DNA from: Frankiales bacterium
Lineage (GTDB): Bacteria > Actinomycetota > Actinomycetes > Mycobacteriales > SCTD01
Assembly (NCBI GenBank): GCA_025464915.1
Contig: JAODNF010000454.1
Span: 1-9,150 of the forward strand
DNA: 9,150 nt
Reading direction: 5' to 3'
The notes under the pieces are model-generated. The model was not told the DNA's origin. It did not search any database and worked only from the letters and a program-made list of their open reading frames with translations. Shown in pieces: positions 1 to 6,268 of the stretch. A program made the position numbers and the translations under genes. Each line of letters begins with the position of its first letter. The stretch's first letter is position 1.

Positions 1-635
1 CCGGGTCCACCGAGGTCTTCTGCGCCGGTGCCGACCTCAAGGCGATGATGAGCGCCCCCGACCCGGGCGACGAGCACGCCAAGCGCTACTCCGAGGACGC
101 CGGCCTGGCGTGGAAGGCGCTGCTGCGGCACTACCGGCTGACCAAGCCTCTCATCGCCGCGGTCGAGGGCCCGGCGATCGCCGGCGGCACCGAGATCCTG
201 CAGGCCACGGACATCCGGGTGGCCGGCGAGGGTGCCACCTTCGGCGTCGCGGAGGTGCGGCGCGGCCTGTTCCCGCTCGGCGGCTCGACGGTGCGGCTGC
301 GCCGCCAGATCCCGTACACGATCGCGGCCGAGATGCTGCTGACCGGCAAGACGATCACCGCGCAGGAGGCGCTGACCTACGGCCTCATCGGCCACGTCGT
401 GCCCGACGGCGAGGCCCTGAAGAAGGCCCACGAGATCGCCGACGCGATCTGCGAGAACGGCCCCATCGCCGTCAGGTCGGTGCTGCGCAGCCTCAAGGAG
501 ACCGAGGGGCTTCCGGAGGCCGACGCCCTGAAGGTCGAGCTGGAGATCGGCATCCCCGTCTTCCAGACTAACGACAGCAAGGAAGGGCCGCGCGCGTTCG
601 CCGAGAAGCGCAAGCCGAACTTCACCGGCACGTGA
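1..635 (+). CDS. Enoyl-CoA hydratase (crotonase family), EchA19-like, 5' end missing
   Basis: Hydrates a 2-enoyl-CoA to the 3-hydroxyacyl-CoA in beta-oxidation. The gene enters the window already open (frame from base 3), so about 210 residues are visible and roughly the first 50 of a usual ~260-residue crotonase are outside. Both oxyanion-hole segments are present: FCAGADLK (bases 18-41) and GPAIAGGTE. The two catalytic glutamates of enoyl-CoA hydratase (rat E144 and E164) are both there, at codons 192-194 and 252-254, exactly 20 residues apart, so this is a hydratase rather than a crotonase that has lost activity. The stretch around RLTKPLIAAVEGPAIAGG and the ending EGPRAFAEKRKPNF strongly recall mycobacterial EchA19 (Rv3516), a steroid side-chain hydratase; that is from memory, not from an alignment. 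The stop overlaps the next start (GTGA), so the two genes are probably translated together. Hydratase: near certain. Steroid substrate: likely, not proven. Confidence 0.93.
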   Translation, partial: GSTEVFCAGADLKAMMSAPDPGDEHAKRYSEDAGLAWKALLRHYRLTKPLIAAVEGPAIAGGTEILQATDIRVAGEGATFGVAEVRRGLFPLGGSTVRLRRQIPYTIAAEMLLTGKTITAQEALTYGLIGHVVPDGEALKKAHEIADAICENGPIAVRSVLRSLKETEGLPEADALKVELEIGIPVFQTNDSKEGPRAFAEKRKPNFTGT

Positions 636-1234
636 GCCCGACGGAGCTGACCGCGGGAGCCGACGGCCTCGCGGTCGCGGTCCGCGAGCTCCTGGAGCAC
701 GCGGTCCGCAGCCAGGACGTCGACGGTGTGGCGGCAGCGACCGATCTCGTGCGGAAGGCGACGGCCGAGCTGGGCGACCTGCGCGAGGGGCCATGGGTCG
801 TCGGGGGAACCCTGCCGTCGCCGTACAACCCGGTGGTCGGTCCCGGGAACCCGGTCGCGCCGCCCGTCTCGATCACGAAGCACGACGCCGACGGCGTCCG
901 CGCGGAGGTCCGCTGCGGCACGGCCTACGAGGGCGCGCCGGGACTGGTCCACGGCGGCATGCTCGCGCTCGTCATGGACCAGGTCTTCGGTGAGGCCGGC
1001 ATCGCGGCGCGGGTCGCCGGCATGACGGTCGGCCTGGAGCTCCGCTACGCCGCGCCCACCCCGGTCCTGGAGGACCTCGTCCTCGAGGCGCACGTCGTCG
1101 CCGCCGGCGAGCGGATCGTGGAGATGGCAGGCACGATCACGTGCCACGGCACCGTCACCGTCACCGCGACCGGGACGTTCTTCCGCCTCACCGAGGCACA
1201 TGCCCGAAAGATCTTCCAGAGAGAAGCGATGTGA
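632..1234 (+). CDS. PaaI-type hotdog-fold acyl-CoA thioesterase (first copy)
   Basis: Probably hydrolyses an acyl-CoA to free acid and CoA in the cytoplasm. The product is 200 residues. An N-terminal part of about 80 residues, probably helical, is followed by a hotdog domain. Its signature YEGAPGLVHGGMLALVMDQ spans residues 99-117: the H107-G108-G109 turn begins the long hotdog helix, with D116 as the likely catalytic acid, as in PaaI/THEM4-like thioesterases. The GTG start at 632 overlaps the upstream TGA (GTGA). No convincing Shine-Dalgarno lies before it, which fits translational coupling; the domain begins well inside the protein, so a later start cannot be excluded. It sits between a hydratase and a transporter and overlaps the transporter start by 4 bases. 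The substrate cannot be read from the sequence; context suggests a steroid or other bulky acyl-CoA. It shares layout and the signature with the thioesterase at 4757-5416, so the two are probably paralogues. Confidence 0.85.
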   Translation: MSPTELTAGADGLAVAVRELLEHAVRSQDVDGVAAATDLVRKATAELGDLREGPWVVGGTLPSPYNPVVGPGNPVAPPVSITKHDADGVRAEVRCGTAYEGAPGLVHGGMLALVMDQVFGEAGIAARVAGMTVGLELRYAAPTPVLEDLVLEAHVVAAGERIVEMAGTITCHGTVTVTATGTFFRLTEAHARKIFQREAM

Positions 1235-2517
1235 CAGCGGGCACCAGGTGGGGCCGCTTCGGCAAGCGGCCGCTCATGGTGCTCTGCCTGGTCGGTCTGG
1301 TCGACGCCTTCGACCGTGGCGTACTGCCCGCGGTGCTCGAGGCGGTCCAGCGCGACCTCCACATCAGCGACAGCCAGGCCGGGCTGCTCAACACCGCGCT
1401 CATCCTCGCCGCGCTCACTCTCGCCGTCCCGGGCGGACGGCTGGCGGACCGGATGGACCGCAGGGCCCTGATGGCCGGCGTCCTCGTCCTGTGGTCCGCC
1501 ACCACGGTGCTCGCCGGCGTCAGCCAGCGCTTCTGGCAGCTGTTCGCGACGCGCGCCGCTCTCGGGGCCGGTGACGCGATCAACGACCCGGCTGTGCAGT
1601 CGCTCGTCTGCGACTACTACCCGACCGAGATCCGCGGCCGGGCGTACGCGTGGCAGCGGGTCGTCCCGACGGTCGGCCTCGGGCTGGGCACCGCGCTCGG
1701 CGGGGTGCTGCTGCACTTCTTCGGCTGGCGCGTCGCCGTCGTCACCGTCGGCGTACCCGGCATCCTCGTGGCCCTCCTGGTCCGCACCCTGCCGCTGCCG
1801 CGGCGCGGCGAGAGCGACGGCGCCGCCGAGCCGACGGAGGTCCTTGGCGGCTGGTCCGCGGTCAAGGCGACCCTGGCCGTCCCCTCCATCCGGGTGCTCC
1901 TGGTCTCCACGGCGTTCATCAACGGCATCCTCACCGCCCTCGGCTTCTGGGGGATCGCCTACCACGTCAGGTCTTCCGGGCTGTCTGAGGCGGCCTCCCC
2001 CGCGATCGCCGGCAGCGTCATCCTGCTCGGAGCGATCGCCGGTGGGGTCGGTGGAGGCATCGCGACCGACCGGGTCCGCGGCCGGGTCCCGGGCGCGCTG
2101 ATGCTCCTGACGTCTGCTGTCACGGCCGGCGGGACCGTGCTGCTCTGGATCAGCTTCCTCGACGGGATCCCGGTGTACGCCGTCCGCCTCCCCCTGCAGA
2201 TGCTGGGCGTCGGGCTGGTCGTGAGCTGCCTGCCGCCCATCACCTGCATCACGGCCGAGGTCGTGCCGCCGACGTTGCGCGGGACCTCCTTCGGGCTGCT
2301 GAAGCTGGGTGCCAATGTGCTGGGCGCACTGACGCCGCTGGTGATCGGCCTCATCGCCGACAGCCGCAAGCACCTGATCCACACCGGCGAGGTGAAGGGC
2401 GACCTCGGGTTCGCGTTCCTCTGCACGACGCCGGTGATCCTCATCGGCTCGGCACTGATGCTGCTGGGTGCCAAGCACCTCGACCGCGACACCTCCCGTG
2501 CGCTGGCGCCGGTTTGA
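1231..2517 (+). CDS. Major facilitator superfamily transporter, Spinster-like
   Basis: A 428-residue inner-membrane secondary transporter, a normal length for a 12-helix MFS protein. Hydrophobic stretches alternate with short loops along the whole chain, for example around residues 14-36, 50-68, 80-97, 150-185 and 260-276. MFS motif A (GRLADRMDRR) lies in the loop at residues 69-78, with a degenerate copy (GGIATDRVRGR) at 275-285 in the second half, as expected from the internal duplication of the family. D25 and D28-R29 in helix 1, and the GAGDA segment at 112-116 in place of GxGEA, resemble Spinster-type carriers. The start is set at GTG 1231 because it forms a GTGA overlap with the thioesterase stop and has a purine-rich AGAGAGAAG before it; the frame is open further upstream to an ATG at 1141, but that region is the thioesterase in another frame. 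The substrate is unknown; the operon suggests uptake or export of a steroid or organic acid. Confidence 0.88.
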   Translation: MTAGTRWGRFGKRPLMVLCLVGLVDAFDRGVLPAVLEAVQRDLHISDSQAGLLNTALILAALTLAVPGGRLADRMDRRALMAGVLVLWSATTVLAGVSQRFWQLFATRAALGAGDAINDPAVQSLVCDYYPTEIRGRAYAWQRVVPTVGLGLGTALGGVLLHFFGWRVAVVTVGVPGILVALLVRTLPLPRRGESDGAAEPTEVLGGWSAVKATLAVPSIRVLLVSTAFINGILTALGFWGIAYHVRSSGLSEAASPAIAGSVILLGAIAGGVGGGIATDRVRGRVPGALMLLTSAVTAGGTVLLWISFLDGIPVYAVRLPLQMLGVGLVVSCLPPITCITAEVVPPTLRGTSFGLLKLGANVLGALTPLVIGLIADSRKHLIHTGEVKGDLGFAFLCTTPVILIGSALMLLGAKHLDRDTSRALAPV

Positions 2518-2531
2518 TGCTTCACTGAAAC

Positions 2532-2545
2532 AAGAACACGTTCTA
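2532..2545 (+). promoter_or_regulatory. KstR-like operator upstream of the acyl-CoA dehydrogenase pair
   Basis: The site is an inverted repeat AGAAC-AC-GTTCT (2533-2544) inside AAGAACACGTTCTA. It matches the published KstR consensus TNNAACNNGTTNNA at 7 of 8 fixed bases; only the first T is replaced by A. KstR is the TetR-family repressor of steroid catabolism in actinobacteria, released by steroid-CoA ligands. The site ends 29 bases before the GTG start, in the only 57-base gap of the region, so it probably overlaps the promoter and gives these genes their own controlled start. I cannot pick a clear -35/-10 pair. Another TetR regulator with a similar AAC/GTT half-site is possible. Confidence 0.72.
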
Positions 2546-2574
2546 CTACGCCTATTCACCCCAAGGGGAATCGC

Positions 2575-3753
2575 GTGTACCTGGACTACACCCCTGCCCA
2601 GCACGAACTGCGCGATCAGCTGCGCAGCTACTTCGGCGCGCTGCTGACGCCCGCGCTGAAGGCCGCCATGCAGGCCGAGGGCCACAACGGCCCGACGTCG
2701 CTGGAGGTCCGTCAGAAGATGGGGGCCGACGGCTGGCTCGGGATCGGCTGGCCCACCGAGTACGGCGGCCAGGGCCGCTCCGTCCTGGAGCAGTTCGTCT
2801 TCTTCGACGAGGCGACCCGCGCCGGCGCCCCGGTGCCGATGATCGCGCTGAACACCGTCGGGCCGACGATCATGAAGAACGGCACGGACGCGCAGAAGGA
2901 GTACTTCCTGCCGCGCATCCTCGCCGGCACGCTCGACGTCGCCATCGGCTACACCGAACCGGGCTCCGGCACCGACCTCGCCTCGCTGCGGACCAAGGCG
3001 GAGCGGGTCGGCGACGAGTTCGTCATCAACGGCAACAAGGTCTACACGACAGGTGGTCTCACGGCCGACTGGATCTGGCTGGCCGCCCGCAGCAACCCCG
3101 ACGCCGCCAAGCACAAGGGCATCACGATCCTCATGGTCGACACGAAGTCGCCCGGCTTCACGGCGACGCCGATCACGACGGTCGGCGGTGAGGTCACCTC
3201 GGCGACCTACTACGAGGACGTGCACGTCCCGGTCGACATGGTCATCGGTGAGGTCGACGCCGGCTGGCGGCTGATCACCGGCCAGCTCAACCACGAGCGC
3301 GTCGCCCTCGCCGCGATGGGCGGCAAGTCGCTCGAGCTCTTCGAGGCCGTGCGCACCTGGGCGACCCAGGAGACCAACGCCGCCGGCGAGCGCCTCATCG
3401 ACGTCCCGTGGGTGCGGCAGACCCTCGCCCGCGTCTACGCGCGGCTCGAGGCGCTCAAGCTGCTCAACTGGCGGATGGCGTGGAAGACCGAGCAGGGCAC
3501 GCTGACCCCGGCCGACGCCAGCGCCGGCAAGGTGTTCGGCTCCGAGAACGACATCGAGTGCTACAAGCTGCTGCTCGAGGTCATCGGCCGCGCCGGCATG
3601 CTGCAGAAGGGCTCCACCGGCGCCGAGCTGAACGGCGCCATCGAGCACGCCTATCGCAGCGCCCCCGTCCGCACGTTCGGCGGCGGTTCCAACGAGGTGC
3701 AGCGCGAGATCCTCGCGCAGACCGCCCTCGGCCTTCCCCGAGGAGCGCGGTAG
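2575..3753 (+). CDS. Acyl-CoA dehydrogenase, catalytic subunit, FadE26/FadE29 (ChsE4/ChsE2) type
   Basis: A flavoenzyme subunit that introduces the alpha-beta double bond into an acyl-CoA, with FAD as cofactor and electrons passed to electron-transfer flavoprotein. It has 392 residues, normal for the family. The substrate/FAD segment GYTEPGSGTDLASLR is at 125-139 and the C-terminal FGGGSNEVQREI at 368-379. The base used by medium-chain acyl-CoA dehydrogenase (E376) is a glycine here (G370). Instead E241, in LNHERVALA, sits where isovaleryl-CoA dehydrogenase and FadE26 place their catalytic glutamate. The start MYLDYTPAQHELRDQLRSYF and the ending ALGLPRGAR resemble FadE26 and FadE29, the large subunits of heterotetrameric steroid side-chain dehydrogenases; that is from memory. 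GTG 2575 follows a good ribosome site (AAGGGG, 2563-2568). The next gene, starting 2 bases after this stop, is the expected partner. Which side-chain length it handles cannot be told from sequence alone. Confidence 0.93.
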   Translation: MYLDYTPAQHELRDQLRSYFGALLTPALKAAMQAEGHNGPTSLEVRQKMGADGWLGIGWPTEYGGQGRSVLEQFVFFDEATRAGAPVPMIALNTVGPTIMKNGTDAQKEYFLPRILAGTLDVAIGYTEPGSGTDLASLRTKAERVGDEFVINGNKVYTTGGLTADWIWLAARSNPDAAKHKGITILMVDTKSPGFTATPITTVGGEVTSATYYEDVHVPVDMVIGEVDAGWRLITGQLNHERVALAAMGGKSLELFEAVRTWATQETNAAGERLIDVPWVRQTLARVYARLEALKLLNWRMAWKTEQGTLTPADASAGKVFGSENDIECYKLLLEVIGRAGMLQKGSTGAELNGAIEHAYRSAPVRTFGGGSNEVQREILAQTALGLPRGAR

Positions 3754-3755
3754 CC

Positions 3756-4760
3756 ATGGACTTCACCCCCACCGAGGAGCAGGCCGCCGTCGGCGGCCTC
3801 GCCACCGACCTGTTCGCCACCGCCACCCACCCGGGCCTCGGCGTCGAGGGCTTCGACACCGACCTGTGGGCTCGGCTCGTCGAGGGCGGCCTGCTCGGCC
3901 TGTCCGTCCGCGAGGAGCTCGGCGGCGGCGGTCTCCCGCTGGCCGTCTCAGCGGTCGTCGCAGAGGCGGCCGGCAAGGCCGCCGGCCGCGTCCCCGTCGT
4001 ACCCGTCCTGACCGCCTTGCCCCTGCTCGAGGACGCCGACCTCGTCGGTCGCGTCCTGGCCGGCGACGCGATCGTCGTCCCCGCCCTGCAGGCCGACGGC
4101 TGGACCGGCGGCGTCACCGCGACGGACGGCAGGCTCAGTGGCACGCAGCTCGCCGTCGCCTGGGCACCGGAGGCGTCGCACGTCGTCGCCGCCGCCAGCG
4201 GCTCGCTCTACCTCGTGGCCGTCGAGGACGTGACCCTGGAGCCCGTGAAGGTCAGCTCGCTCGAGCCGACCGCCACGATCACGTTCGACGGCTCCCTCGG
4301 CGCTCCGCTGTCCGCCGGCGTTGCCGAGGCGGTCGCCCGGCACACGCTGCTGACCTGCTCCTACGGGGTCGGCGTCGCCGAGGCGTCGCTGCTCCTCGCA
4401 GCGCACCACGTCTCGACCCGCGAGCAGTTCGGCAAGCCACTGGCCGCGTTCCAGACGATCACCTACCAGGTGGCCGACTGCTACATCGCGGTCGAGGCGA
4501 TGAGGCTGACGGCAGCCCAGGCGGTCTGGCGCCTCGACCAGGGTCTCGACGCCGCTGAGCAGACGGCTATCGCGGCCTACTGGGGCTCCGACGGCATCCA
4601 GCACGTCGTCAGCAAGGCGGTGCACCTGCACGGCGGGCTCGGTGTCGACGTCAGCTACCCGCTGCACAAGTGGTTCCTCATCGGCAAGGTGCTCGAGCTG
4701 TCCCTCGGTGGCGCGCAGCGCACGCTCGAGGAGCTGGGCGCACTGCTCGCCGCACGATGA
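3756..4760 (+). CDS. Acyl-CoA dehydrogenase, non-catalytic partner subunit, FadE27/FadE28 (ChsE5/ChsE1) type
   Basis: 334 residues, shorter than a stand-alone acyl-CoA dehydrogenase and close to the small subunits of the alpha2beta2 steroid dehydrogenases. The N-terminal and middle domains are eroded: no recognisable TEPxxGTD segment is present. The C-terminal helical domain is well kept, with STREQFGKPLAAFQ at 220-233 and HLHGGLGVDVSYPLHKWF at 290-307; the latter is typical of FadE27/FadE28. At the position of the partner's catalytic E241 I read A194-R195, so this chain probably has no catalytic base of its own. In the known heterotetramers the small subunit completes the FAD site, leaving two active sites per tetramer. 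The ATG at 3756 follows the partner's TAG by 2 bases, with AGGAG at 3741-3745. The gene ends in an ATGA overlap with the next thioesterase. The substrate presumably matches that of the partner. Confidence 0.9.
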   Translation: MDFTPTEEQAAVGGLATDLFATATHPGLGVEGFDTDLWARLVEGGLLGLSVREELGGGGLPLAVSAVVAEAAGKAAGRVPVVPVLTALPLLEDADLVGRVLAGDAIVVPALQADGWTGGVTATDGRLSGTQLAVAWAPEASHVVAAASGSLYLVAVEDVTLEPVKVSSLEPTATITFDGSLGAPLSAGVAEAVARHTLLTCSYGVGVAEASLLLAAHHVSTREQFGKPLAAFQTITYQVADCYIAVEAMRLTAAQAVWRLDQGLDAAEQTAIAAYWGSDGIQHVVSKAVHLHGGLGVDVSYPLHKWFLIGKVLELSLGGAQRTLEELGALLAAR

Positions 4761-5416
4761 GCGCGTGGCACCCGGAGTACGTCACGCCGTCTCCGCGGCA
4801 GGCTCGCAAGCACGCCCTCGCCGAGGAGCTGCGCGGCCTGGTGGGCGACGTCCTCATGCTCGACGTCGAGAACGCCGACGAGGAGGCCCTCGCCGAGGCC
4901 GAGGTCCGGATCGCCCTGCTGCGCAAGGCCTTCACGGAGATGCCGGACATTCGCGACCCTGGCCCGCACTACACGAAGGTCGACAGCTCGCTGTTCGAGC
5001 GGTCGCCGCTCTCCGGCCTCTCCAACGCCCTGGCAGCGCCGCTCACCCTGGAGTTCGACGGTACGACGACGCGCGGGCACGCGACCTACCCGGCGCACTA
5101 CGAGGGCCCGCCGGGCCTGGTCCACGGCGGCTACGTGATCAGCGCCTTCGACGACCTGCTCGGCGTCGCGCAGGCCGCGTCCGGCATCGCCGGCTTCACG
5201 GGCACGCTGTCGGTCCGACTGCACGCCGGCACGCCCCTGAACCGCCGGATCGACTACGAGGCCGGAGTCGGGTCGCACGAGGGCCGCAAGGTCATCGCCT
5301 GGGGCAAGGCCTGGTGCGACGGGCTGCTGCTCGCCGAGGCCGAGGGCATCTTCATCGAGCCGCTCGACGGGCACCCCGGCAAGGCCATCCGCGCGCAGGT
5401 CGACGCCGCCCCGTAG
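4757..5416 (+). CDS. PaaI-type hotdog-fold acyl-CoA thioesterase (second copy)
   Basis: 219 residues, predicted to cleave an acyl-CoA to free acid and CoA. The N-terminal ~75 residues are charged and helix-prone, for example the Glu/Ala-rich run at 37-57. The hotdog domain follows, with YEGPPGLVHGGYVISAFDDL at 115-134. H123-G124-G125 opens the central helix, and D132 or D133 is the candidate catalytic acid. The ATG at 4757 overlaps the previous TGA (ATGA). The nearest GAGGAG is more than 20 bases upstream, so translation probably depends on coupling. The frame extends further upstream, but only as a shadow of the dehydrogenase. The architecture and signature match the thioesterase at 632-1234, with low similarity outside the core. 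The stop codon lies inside the stem of the hairpin at 5404-5432. It could be a housekeeping editor that frees CoA from stalled intermediates, or a dedicated product-releasing enzyme; nothing here decides. Confidence 0.85.
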   Translation: MSAWHPEYVTPSPRQARKHALAEELRGLVGDVLMLDVENADEEALAEAEVRIALLRKAFTEMPDIRDPGPHYTKVDSSLFERSPLSGLSNALAAPLTLEFDGTTTRGHATYPAHYEGPPGLVHGGYVISAFDDLLGVAQAASGIAGFTGTLSVRLHAGTPLNRRIDYEAGVGSHEGRKVIAWGKAWCDGLLLAEAEGIFIEPLDGHPGKAIRAQVDAAP

Positions 5417-5432
5417 TGCCTACGGGGCGGCG
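5404..5432 (+). terminator. Strong hairpin at the end of the dehydrogenase/thioesterase operon
   Basis: A perfect 13-bp stem (5404-5416 with 5420-5432) with a 3-base loop TGC; almost all pairs are G-C. It contains the stop codon of the thioesterase. There is no T-run after it, as is common for actinobacterial hairpin terminators. A second small inverted repeat (GAGCTG-T-CAGCTC, 5437-5449) follows and covers the stop of the convergent gene, so this spot may end transcription from both sides. Confidence 0.6.
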
Positions 5433-5442
5433 CCGGGAGCTG

Positions 5443-6060
5443 TCAGCTCGGCGAGCCCAGAACCGTCTGGCCGGAGATGCCGGCCACGGGCACACCCGCG
5501 CCGGCGCAGGCCGTCGGGTCCGGCGGCTGGAACGCGAGCGCGCCGACCGCGTTGTCGGCCAGGTAGCGGGTCGTGGTGAAGGTCGTCGTGGTCCCGTCGG
5601 CGGCGGTCGCCGTCAGGCTCGGGACGACCGTCCCCTTCAGCCCGACGGCCGCGGCGGCGCCCGTCGTCGTGTAGTCGATCACCGTGACGGCCTTGTCGGA
5701 CCACTGGACCAGCGCCTTGCCGGCCGTGGTGCTGCTGGCGCAGGACCCGTTCCCCGTCGCCGCCGGCTCCTGGTAGCTCACACCGCCCACGACGACGGCC
5801 GACCCGGCGGAGATCTTCGCCGTGACTGACGAGGCGCCGGGCAGGGCCGGCGAGGAGGCGTCACCGGCTGAGCAGCTGGTGAGGGTGCCGGTGAAGCCGT
5901 AGGTGAAGTCATGGGCGGTGGTGCCCAGGGGCGTGCTGAAGGCGGCCTGCCCGCTGAGCGAGCAGGTGGCGCCGTTGGGGGCGGCGAGAGCGGGCGAGGT
6001 CAGGGCGCCAACGGTGCTGAGTGTCGTGGCACAGGCCACGACCGCGAGCGTCTTCTTCAC
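5443..6060 (-). CDS. Secreted four-cysteine protein of unknown function
   Basis: 205 residues. A Sec signal peptide is clear: MKK at the start, a hydrophobic core at about 5-20, and a likely cleavage site after SPALA (residue 26) before APNG. The mature part is rich in Thr, Ala, Ser and Gly and looks beta-rich. It has four cysteines (33, 63, 107, 185), suitable for two disulphides outside the cell, and no membrane anchor or lipobox; C10 is within the signal peptide. I recognise no catalytic motif and name no family. The start is GTG 6058-6060, with AAGGAG at 6069-6074 on the plus-strand numbering, 8 bases away. It is convergent with the operon before it and divergent from the aldehyde dehydrogenase, so it is transcribed alone. 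A surface or matrix protein, or a binder of hydrophobic substrate, is possible but is a guess. Confidence 0.82.
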   Translation of the reverse strand: MKKTLAVVACATTLSTVGALTSPALAAPNGATCSLSGQAAFSTPLGTTAHDFTYGFTGTLTSCSAGDASSPALPGASSVTAKISAGSAVVVGGVSYQEPAATGNGSCASSTTAGKALVQWSDKAVTVIDYTTTGAAAAVGLKGTVVPSLTATAADGTTTTFTTTRYLADNAVGALAFQPPDPTACAGAGVPVAGISGQTVLGSPS

Positions 6061-6075
6061 AAGAGTTGCTCCTTC

Positions 6076-6090
6076 TGCCCGCAGCGGGCA
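6076..6090 (-). promoter_or_regulatory. Palindrome in the leader of the secreted-protein gene
   Basis: TGCCCGC-A-GCGGGCA is a perfect 7-bp inverted repeat with one central base. It lies directly upstream of the AAGGAG ribosome site (6069-6074) of the minus-strand gene. As RNA it could fold next to the ribosome site (about 6 pairs after loop strain), and as DNA it could bind a dimeric regulator. Neither role is shown. Confidence 0.35.
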
Positions 6091-6206
6091 TCAGCGACCG
6101 CGCCCGGGGATCGGGCGTCGGCGTACTCCGGGGGGAAGGGCGGATGGTGACGCATCCCGACATTCCGGCGCAACTCACGCGAAACAGGGGCCCCCTAGCG
6201 CGCAAG

Positions 6207-6220
6207 TAGAACGTGTTCCA
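6207..6220 (+). promoter_or_regulatory. KstR-like operator upstream of the aldehyde dehydrogenase gene
   Basis: TAGAACGTGTTCCA matches the KstR consensus TNNAACNNGTTNNA at all eight fixed bases. Read on the other strand it shares the exact 14-base word GAACACGTTCTACT with the operator at 2534-2547. It lies 49 bases before the GTG start at 6269, in the 208-base gap between two divergent genes, and overlaps CATACT (6219-6224), which could serve as a -10. It is far closer to the aldehyde dehydrogenase than to the secreted-protein gene, so control of the former is more likely; an effect on the latter is not excluded. Confidence 0.8.
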
Positions 6221-6268
6221 TACTTCCGGCATACGGGCAGCGGTGCCCGGGACTGAGGAGCTTCATCG

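Noticed and set aside
1141..1230. An upstream ATG extension of the transporter
   Set aside because: The added residues (MPRHRHRHRDRD...) are the thioesterase read in another frame. GTG 1231 gives a normal transporter N-terminus and the same 4-base overlap seen elsewhere in the operon.
2532..2545. A KstR2-type site
   Set aside because: KstR2 sites have CAAG/CTTG half-sites; here the half-sites are AAC/GTT as in KstR.
1045..3648. An 867-codon open frame on the minus strand
   Set aside because: It runs antisense through three well-supported genes. Its product is a low-complexity Arg/Gly/Asp/Glu-rich mix with no domain, the usual by-product of G/C-biased third positions.
4642..5829. A 395-codon plus-strand frame spanning the operon end and the secreted-protein gene
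   Set aside because: It is out of frame with the second thioesterase and antisense to the secreted protein, crosses the strong hairpin, and is Arg-rich without any motif.
6101..6117. CGCCCG-GGGAT-CGGGCG as a regulatory hairpin
   Set aside because: Six-base G/C-only arms with a 5-base gap are expected by chance in DNA this GC-rich, and no nearby element gives it a role.
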